DNA of 64,000 nucleotides, taken from the NCBI GenBank assembly GCA_036345935.2, contig JADWOT020000002.1:558001-622000 (forward strand), written 5' to 3'. A program made the position numbers and the translations under genes. The DNA is from Taenia hydatigena. Lineage: Eukaryota; Platyhelminthes; Cestoda; Cyclophyllidea; Taeniidae. Below, piece after piece: positions 56,169 through 64,000 of this stretch (position 1 is the first letter of the stretch; each line of letters starts with the position of its first letter). Below the pieces are notes generated by a model. It did no database searches and was not told where the DNA came from. It worked only from the letters and a program-made list of their open reading frames with translations.

Positions 56169-59100
56169 TTAGTAGGGCTTTGAGGAGTCATTTTTGGGGC
56201 GTTTAAGCTGCACCTTCAGCCTCTTCATGCCAATTTGAAAGCCATTCATCGCTTGAATCGCGGCTAAAGCGTTCGCGGGATTGTCAAAGCTCACAAATCC
56301 TAAAAAAAGAGCGAGCGAAAGAGAGTGTAAGCCCTTACCCCTTGGGTAGGCATTCCTCCCAGGCCATAAAGTGTGTGTTTCACATACCCCCCTCCGCCCT
56401 CCTCCCATGTCATTCCTAATGGGGTAGACGACTAACCAGCCAGGCCAAAGAGACTGCCCGGTAGGCAAACCGACTCATTAACCAAGCCGCTATGGCAGTA
56501 GGGGGTGACTTGGACACTAGCCAGCACCTACCGCTACAGCAGCCAATCAGCCCGCTTGTCAACTGGCAGGCCGACCACCTCACCGAGGAACTAACTAGCA
56601 AGTCAACGAACTGGCCAGACAGCTTGCTAGCCTCCTTAAAACAAACCAATTAGCTAATGGGCTGAATGCTTAGCTGATTTGCTCTCCGCTCGCCTGACGG
56701 AAGATAGATAGCCAACGAGCTAGTCAGTCCGCTGCTCGAATAATCAACCAGCTACAGAACAAACCAGGCATCAGAGTCGCCGACTAACTTTGTGGTCAGG
56801 AAAAGAAGTGACTCAAGAGCACAGCTAATTTACTAGGAACGAAGTCTAAAAACTAGCTCATAAGCTGTCTGGGTTGGTAGGCGAACTTACCGAAGCACTT
56901 GCTTTGGCTGGTAGCCCTATCGACGTAGACTTTAGCGCTAATGACCGTTCCAAACGGCATAAACATTTGAGCCAGCTCGGGATCGCCAAACTCCTGGGGC
57001 AGGTGATAGATGAAGAGGTTGCATCCCTCCGGTCCTTAATTTAAAAAGAAATGCCACACTCTACTGATAAGCCATTTCAGTAGACCGACGTTTACAAGGA
57101 GGTGACGCAATTCAGTCAATCAGCCAGACAGGTAAAGAAAGAGTTCAGCTTTGGACCGCAAAAAGGAGGACTTTTAACCGCTCAACAACAGCCTACGCAA
57201 GGAGACGAACAACAGACAACAAAATGCCCAAGGTTTCGCGGCTTTAATAGGAGAGAAAGAGAGTTGCAATTCATTCCCAGACTTTCTTGGCTTTCAAAAC
57301 CGACAGACATTAAGACAAGACACCACAAGAGGACAGAGGAAAATGGCGCCTCATGAAGACGCGGATTTTTTCACGAGCTGTGTAGCTGATCACTTTGTTA
57401 CGATATTTTTTTTCGAGTCAACAACACCCAACGAAATAGAGAAAGAGGGAGAGAGTGGAAAAGACGTGTTTACCAATGGAAGAGGCCATTCCGATCGATA
57501 TTCCCGTTAAAGGGTCGTCCTGACAAGGTAGGGGAAAATAGTATGCACCAATGCGATTGCAAGGCATGAGGGCGCGATGCGAGGCCGATGGGCTTACCCG
57601 TGAGAATGAGGTCTCGTGAGCCCTCCTTCTGTTGAACAGGCAAATTGAGGGCTTGTTGAGCCAGTGAGGCGATCTGTGGCAGAGGTGCTGGCGCGCCTTG
57701 GCCATAGGGGGCTAAAGCAAAAACCGTAAGCATACAAATTTGACATTCATTTGGTGGCATGCGGCGGAAACGTTTGATGAGAGGATGGACTTCCGGCCAC
57801 GCCCATGCCGTGCTCTGATTTCAGGGAGAACCGAGCGGGTTATGACTTCAGAAGAAGCAAATTTCAAATGCGTGCCTAAATCATTAGTTCTAGATTAGCG
57901 TTGCTTTGTTATATAAACTTGCTACTTAATATTAATTAGTAGCACTGACAGGACTAATAAATGTAGTAGTTTGCACTGGCCGCCCAGACTGGGGAAGTAA
58001 CGTTCTCGTGCGTTTGACGACTCTACTTAACAATCCATATCAGTAGACACGATGCGTAACCAAGTATTTTTCAGCGTATCAATTATCACCAGCCAGCCAA
58101 ACCGGGGAAGTTCAATCTGCTAGAAGGATTGAACGCTTCGCTTGCCGTTTCAGTTAGCTGTTTGCCCTTTACCGTTTGATTTACCACTTGACGACTTGGT
58201 CTTACAGTGGTGGGCGTAGCCGCAGCCTATTAGACCGTATGTGGAGTGATACACGGGTTCGCCCACTGCGGTGTATGATTTAATGGTGAGCGTCCTCTCT
58301 CTCTCTCTTCCAAGAGTAAAATATCTCCAAAGTGATTCACACCGTCCGCAGACTGAACTTTTGCTCCACCTAAAGGTGGGAAAAAGTGAGCTCTTCCAAC
58401 CTCTGTCCTGAATGCTGAGTCACTTTTAATCGAGATTGCATAGTGTCAACAAGAGAAGATAACAACTAGGAAAATTCGGTATCTAAGCGGCATCGTTGTT
58501 ACTCCCTTTCCCACTATTCGTGACATCCTTTAAACTGGAGAATAGCCTCGGTTGCAAAGCACGAGGTGAAATGCGTGAGCAAACCGTTTGTGGCTTAGTT
58601 AACATACGTCGACGTGTCAGTCAGTCAGTCAGGGTGCAATCCAACTCAGTGCCTTTTTGACAATTGAAGTGCTGTTTTACTTGACAGACCTTCAGGCCAA
58701 CTCTAAATGCTCCTCAAATAATCTGACAATAAATTGACTCCTACTGCCTTGGAAATGAGGTACATACAATTCGCTAAGCAAAAAAGGCCAAGTCCCTCTC
58801 CTCCCACTTTCAATATGATGATGTGGTTTTACTGGTCATCTCTGAAGTCGCTCAGCCTCTCGTGCTTCTGGCAAGTAAAGGCCTTTTACGCAGACTTGGT
58901 TTACGAAGACCTTAAGGAAGACTTGAGCAGTGACATATGCACTGCAAGACCGAACAGAAAATGGACCTGGTTCCTTGGTCTTTGCTAACTCGAGTCAAAT
59001 TCCCACTTCTTTTTTTTTCATTTTTTGTTACAATGCTACTCAAATATCGGTCGCGCTGCAGCGAAAGAAACAAGTCATTGCCTTGGCCTACTGAAATGCG

Positions 59101-62100
59101 TTTCAGCAACCTTTTAACAAATCGAGTTAATTAGGCTTTGAAGTATCATCCAGCACCTAAAAATGCACACTGCAACTTTAGATTAGCTATACTTTAAGGT
59201 TGTTTAAACAGGTTGCCGAGTTGGGACACCACCATGTCCTCACCAAGACTCGTGGACGCACGTTTTGGGAGAGAGGAGCAGTGGTTACTGAATGAAGAAG
59301 ACACAAACACATACACATGCATACCAGGATTGCCACGTCAGCAAAATCCATTTTCAGAGGTAGCAATAAACTCACCCTAATTACTCTCCTCTAGAGTGAC
59401 TCATCACCCGATAGGAGGAAAAGAGGGAAGGGGCATGGAAATGGGACATGATGTACAGTCTCGTCCACGCCTCCTGTTAAGATGTTCGTTTTCCTGTAGA
59501 AACCTTAACCCCAAAATGTTGCTGAACCCTCCAACTATCCAACTTGACTTCAAACTGTTTTAAAAGGGATTCGTTTTTTGCAAAAATTTTAATTAATTTT
59601 AAGCTTTTGCCCAGTTTAAGCTGCCAGTTCCGTAACTTTGAAACTATTAAAAAATTGAAAACCTACACAATCCGTAATGGGCGTAATTGTGATAGAGATG
59701 TGAAAGTGGATCCGCAGTTGCCAGGGTTGGAATTGGGGAAGCGAGGGAATTCAAGTTTATGCCCGGAGTTGGACCTGCAAGAATTCGAAAAGGTCCTAAC
59801 CACTAAATTTGCAGCCGACAAAGATTTATAAACATCGTAAATCATTTTATCCAATATAATCCAGGCCTTATTCTTAAGCTCCACGATTTTATAAGTGTAG
59901 CATCTTTCATTCACACTATATTTTACGGGATGAAATTTTCTTCAAAAAAAAGTTTGTTTCCAACACTTTTCTCGATTTCTCAAAGCAGATGGCCTACCAT
60001 TAAGTCCTGCGCCGGCAACCAATGCCGCAGCAGCCAGTGCCATATTATTCTGCTGATTGGCTGCTAATGCAGCACTAAGTGCGGCCGCACCACCATTGCA
60101 CAGGCTAATTGGTGGACCAGAAGTCGCCGCTGCTGCTGATTGGTTTGGACCCGCAGCTGCGACTGTAATTGGTGGAGCAGTGTTAACCGCTGCTGCTGCA
60201 GCGCTGTTCTGGACGTGGCCGCCGACGCCATTAGCATTGCTTCCGCCCAAGTGAGTGGCTTGTGGATGATGCTGATGACTGCTGGCCGTGGCTGGGGGAC
60301 CATTGGGACCCGCGGGAGACGGGAACAGAGGTAGGCCCTGGGCGGGACTCAAGCCCAGTCCGGCTATAGCCGCGGGATTAGTGGCGGCAGCCAGCTGTTG
60401 AACTTGTTGCAATTGTAGAGCTAGCGCTGCCACTGGGTTTATGTAGCCCGTGGTTTGAGAGAGGTTCTAAACGATGCAAGCCCTTAAAATAAATCCAGCC
60501 CAATACTACTGACGAGGCGTTTAAGTAGGACGAACCTCGAGGATTTGTGTGTAGGCGGTGTTGCCGAGTTGGGACAGGGCGAGAGCCGGGTTGAACACCC
60601 CCAATGGGCCGATCAGTTGTTGAAGCTTCCGTGAATGACGCTCCTTTTCTGTGTCAGCGAACTTCACGACAATGCTGGAGGAAGCACCCTAGGAGAGAGG
60701 CAGGGGAGGGAGTGGGCAGTAAAATCCTTCACGCGACAACTTACTGGCATCGTTTGACTGCCGTGGAGAGCGACGATGGCCGACTGAGCTTCGGCTTGGC
60801 TGGAGAACTTGACAAAAGCGCAACCTAAAAGGGAAATTGGGCAACGTTTTAAGGCGGTGGAGGATGGAGATTCGAGCCCTTGCAGTTTGGCTGCTCGATT
60901 CTCCCGAGCCACAGCCGTGGGGACTTTTCTCTCTCGCTTAGACGACCCTCAGCGGTGAACTGGAGCAATTAAGTTGTTTAAATGAACAACTCGATTTTCG
61001 CGGGTCAAACAAAAATGTAGTTTGTTGAGGCAGAAAGGTTTTTTGGTTTCTAAAGCTTGATCGTTACTAAAAAAGCACCGGAGGGAGCAATAATTCATTA
61101 CAGGTTTCGAAGTGAAAAGGAAGTTTTTTTCCCAAAATCGACTTAAAAACAAACAGGAGGGGGAAGTCAAAATGCCTCTGTCTCTATTTGCTTGTTCAGG
61201 TGAGTGTTGCCCGGGGGTAGGATCGTTTGATGCCATCTTGGGAATGTGAGTCTGTTGAAATATGGGAGAGGCATTTTTAAGGAGCTTTTGCCTCAAAACC
61301 TCCTCAAAACAGTTTCCCCGCCCATCGGCCAATCAGAATTCTCCAGTAGCTAAGGTCAGCTGTTCCAGTGGGAAAAGTTGATGTTTTTTTTTCATTGCTG
61401 GCAGCGGCATCTGTGTGAGGTCAATAGAAGAACTCTTGGAGTACATTTTTAATCACCGTGAGGGTAGAACTTACAGTAAAAATTATGTTCTACCAATGTA
61501 CGTGCGTTAGACCTCGCGGTACGCTCTACGGCTCGCGCCCATCGTGGTGGGGCGTGCCTGCCTTACCGCGGACGCATCCCCTTTTCCACCTCAAATTAAA
61601 GCCCACAGCCAGTCACAAGACCAACGAGGAGTGGGCAGTCAGTAGCCCGGAAACTCCCCAATCAGGCAATATGGCATGACTTGAGAGCCGCCGCACATCG
61701 CTGCCTCACCTCACCACCTGGAAGCAGGAATTCACGCCTTTTACCAGCAAGGACCGCGAAGGTGTGAGCTAGGAGGGTGTCACATCGCCATAAAAAATCG
61801 CTAGGAGAGAAGTGCCTTGAGTTCATTGGCCAGTAAGGAAACACTAGCGATCAGAGAAATTGCCATAGAAACGCAAAATATCCCTCTTAAATACACCCTA
61901 TTAGCAAATCAAAGGATTATGGGGAGAATACTAATTAAAAGGCACCCAAATAAGTCTGGCCTTCGATTAGGCTTTGTATTTTTTTAAAAAAGAAGTCAAA
62001 ACTTATGCTTTGACATGTAGATGACCAATCAAAACACACCTAAGTGGGGTCCAATGGTTCCAAGGCCACTCACCCTCTATAGCGGTTCCCATGGGGACCA

Positions 62101-62550
62101 ATTTCGCCTTTTTAGCGACACTAATCAATGCAGAAAAGTATTTTTGCAAAAAGTAATAAACTGAACTATTTTTGCCAGAGAAATGAAATTTACAGCTCGA
62201 CTAATCACGATGTGGCGGGAAACACTTAACTCACCTTTACTGTTGCCTGCTTGATCCCTCAAAATCGTGCACTCCTCAATTGTTCCGAAGGGTTCGAAAA
62301 TGCGCCTCACATCCTCCTCATTCTGCTGCTTGCTCAGCATTCCAACGAAGAGTTTTCTCTCTTCTAAAAAAGGATGAGGCGGAAAAAAAAGACAACGCAG
62401 AAGAAGTGGATTAGGGACTTTAACCTGCCTACCATCTTGCGCTTTATCCACTTTTGCCACTGATGCACTAGTCTCGCTTTTACCCTCCTCTGTCTTCACC
62501 GAGTCAGTGTCTTTACCACTGGCACACTTCTTTGCATTACTTTGAAGCAT
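56169..62550 (-). CDS. celf: CELF/Bruno-type RNA-binding protein, RRM1 not seen
   Basis: Binds GU-rich RNA to control splicing, translation or decay. Exons: 62433-62550, 62235-62363, about 60745-60824, 60536-60688, 59998-60466, 57598-57711, 56891-57034, 56169-56299, all in phase, giving about 445 residues. RRM2 (about 41-125) has [21 protein letters not shown], split here: RNP2 is LFVGML and RNP1 is GCAFVKF. Then [13 protein letters not shown], typical of CELF. The linker is Ala/Gln/Asn-rich with [11 protein letters not shown]3 (about 355-440) begins [16 protein letters not shown], has RNP1 GFVSF and ends [16 protein letters not shown], the family signature. CELF proteins normally have a preceding RRM1. 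None lies between 62,550 and 64,000, so the ATG at 62,550 starts either a short isoform or an internal linker exon. Confidence 0.88.
56420..56850. repeat. Degenerate minisatellite-like tract
   Basis: Imperfect short units rich in AGCTAG, AACTGGCC, AACCAGC and CAGTC recur through this part of the intron between the two RRM3 exons. No clean period could be set by eye. Confidence 0.4.
57061..57083 (+). repeat. CTACTGA/TCAGTAG hairpin (CELF intron)
   Basis: A perfect 7-bp stem with loop TAAGCCATT, 25 bases upstream of the acceptor of the first RRM3 exon of the CELF-like gene. Confidence 0.8.
57474..57519 (-). other. Candidate poison exon of the CELF-like gene
   Basis: A 46-nt segment between exons 57598-57711 and 56891-57034 has a strong acceptor (CCCCTACCTTGTCAG) and a usable donor (ATTG/GTAAAC). 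Its length is not a multiple of three. Skipping it gives the normal join [10 protein letters not shown]. Including it shifts frame and meets TAG within the first RRM3 exon. RNA-binding proteins often use such exons to limit their own level. Confidence 0.4.
57920..57944 (+). repeat. TGCTACT/AGTAGCA hairpin (CELF intron)
   Basis: A perfect 7-bp outer stem with an A/T-rich inside. A weaker member lies 100 bases away at 58,023-58,046. Confidence 0.65.
58615..58632. repeat. CAGT tetranucleotide run
   Basis: Four or so CAGT units in the large CELF intron. Confidence 0.7.
60506..60528 (+). repeat. CTACTGA/TTAAGTAG hairpin (CELF 69-nt intron)
   Basis: A 5-bp stem with one mismatch and a further pair. 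It fills most of the 69-nt intron 60,467-60,535 of the CELF-like gene, 7 bases from its donor. Confidence 0.65.
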
Positions 62551-64000
62551 TGTGCACGTCACGACGACAGAACGATCACAACCAAGGGTGGAACAACGGC
62601 TAGGGCGGACGAAGGAACGTAGAAACAGACGAAGAGAGGGAAGGATGGACGAGCGGACGGAGAGCAACGACACGAAAGAGAGGACAACACGTAAGGAAGA
62701 GAACACAAACACTCTAAGCCTAGGCGAGCAGGCAGGCAGGCAGTCATTCTGCGCTCTCCTCCCTCCGCCTCCGCCTCCTCCTCCTCCGCCTCCGTCCTCT
62801 CCCACTAGTCCACCAATCAGCACGCGCGTTGAAATCGATGGGCAGAGTAGACCTGCCAAATGCAACGGCTACTTCGGCCAGCCAGTGCGTACGTGTGTGT
62901 GCGCGAGTGAGTGCGGACGTGAGTCTCCCTCAGCCACGGTTTCCATTGCCTGCAGCGATGACGCGATCGATGGACAAAAGTGGAATACGGACGCGCGTCT
63001 TGATGCGCACCTCCGCACCCCATCGATCGAGGGCTATTCTAAGCAGAGATGAACGTGTGCACGCATGTACGCACGCACACGCACACACACGCACGCACGC
63101 GCAGACGCGCATTCTTTGGGTTACGTCGGCTTGCCATTGGAACGTGAGCGCATTTGTGGATATTTTTAACCTTACAATTAATCCATTTGGGCAAGTGATG
63201 AGGGGGAGGTGAGCAGAATGCTGCTAGCTCCAGGTGGATGTTTAGTAGCCCAAAATTAGAGGGTAATTTTTTAGCCAGGGGAGAGGACAGCGCCGTGGAT
63301 GGAAGTGCGCTCTTTGAAAGACGTCTTCTGCGACACATTGGACTCAGTTTGGCTAAAAATTGCCCAATTTTTTTGGACATAGTTGGATGCTGTTTGGCAG
63401 GAAACGTTTGACCACAAAATTTCCGCTTGTTAAAGGTAGATAAGCGCTATGGTAATGAGTAAACAAGATTTCTCGATGTTCAAAAACAAAAGTAAAATTT
63501 GATTTTCGTGATTAATTTATGGAGAATTTGGACTCTCATTGTAAAGGAGCAAATCGTTCTTGTGGATGAGGAGAAAAATAGTGGATTAACTCAACTCTCA
63601 TTCACATCCAAATTGAGAGGTAAAGGAGAAGCCATTTAAGACGCTTTGGGTGGGAAATTTTAGGCCATGCAAGTTGGATTTTGGTAGAATTTTCCTTTTT
63701 ACCTTTGAAGATGCCTTTATTTGCTACTTTACGTAACTCCCATGGGGGCGCCGAGTGATTAGGACAGAAAAAGAAGTTTATAGCCCCACTTTATAGCTGA
63801 GAGGGAATAAAAAAGCAACAGAACATTTCCTCATTGCAAAAGAGCTCGCGTGAACTAGTACACTGCCGGTCACAGCAACCTGACATCCAGAGGGCCTGAG
63901 TAGTTCTAGCATTTGTAAAATACAACCAGGTTCCTCAAATAATAATACTCATTTTTTAGAGTAAGAAAGATCGGCTCCATAAAAGAAGTCAAAAAATTTG
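62551..64000. other. 5' flank of the CELF-like gene
   Basis: Contains a poly-GGA/GGC tract (plus-strand TCCTCC) at 62,760-62,800 and CA/CG dinucleotide tracts at 63,058-63,112. The CELF frame stays open upstream of the ATG for about 300 bases, but its translation is low complexity and lacks RRM motifs. No other gene is supported. Confidence 0.5.
63058..63112. repeat. CA/CG microsatellite
   Basis: Alternating purine/pyrimidine run of CA units with regular CG interruptions. Confidence 0.8.

Larger units (their letters stand above)
57712..59997 (-). other. Large CELF intron
   Basis: A 2.3-kb intron with hairpin-family members at 57,920 and 58,023 and a tetranucleotide run. A plus-strand frame at 59,544-59,831 has no family I recognise. 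No exon is supported. Confidence 0.6.

Noticed and set aside
62551..62865. Upstream ATG extending the CELF frame
   Set aside because: The extra residues are a Gly run followed by Ser/Arg/Val/Leu low complexity, with no RRM, and the sequence looks like 5' UTR.

Overview
This is eukaryotic genomic DNA with dense, short GT-AG introns, several longer introns, and animal gene families: an immunoglobulin/fibronectin-III receptor, a tetraspanin, an ASH1-type chromatin protein, a NEDD4-type HECT ligase and a CELF RNA-binding protein. Moderate GC, compact introns, a tetraspanin with decayed neighbours and strongly diverged family members suggest a parasitic flatworm, most likely a tapeworm. The organism is inferred; nothing in the window proves it.

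Layout. About 1-10.1 kb (minus): the 5' and middle part of a type I receptor with a signal peptide, four Ig-like domains, two FN3 domains, a membrane helix and a Gln/His-rich tail that runs off the left edge. About 10.1-17.5 kb: mostly non-coding, with microsatellites and a possible promoter and first exon at 15.4-15.6 kb. About 17.5-27.5 kb: an array of diverged tandem repeats carrying one intact six-exon tetraspanin gene (24.15-25.70 kb, plus) and remnants of at least two others. About 27.9-29.9 kb (plus): a small multi-exon gene for a basic/acidic protein I cannot identify. About 34.0-43.6 kb (minus): a 15-exon gene with seven AT-hooks, an ASH1L-type bromodomain, a PHD finger and a BAH domain, but no SET domain. 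About 46-53.7 kb (plus): a NEDD4-like ubiquitin ligase (C2, four WW, HECT). About 56.2-62.6 kb (minus): a CELF/Bruno-type protein in which only RRM2 and RRM3 are visible.

I joined exons by hand. In each of the four large genes and the tetraspanin, the splice phases agree across all joined exons, except for one frame break in an Ig exon near 3,420. The large genes do not form an operon; they are neighbours on both strands.

The most unusual signal is a family of short hairpins (CTACTKA, 9-10 nt loop, TMAGTAG) with a covarying stem base pair. They are scattered through intergenic DNA and inside short introns of unrelated genes, often 5-12 nt from a splice donor, and in two tetraspanin copies they cover the donor itself.
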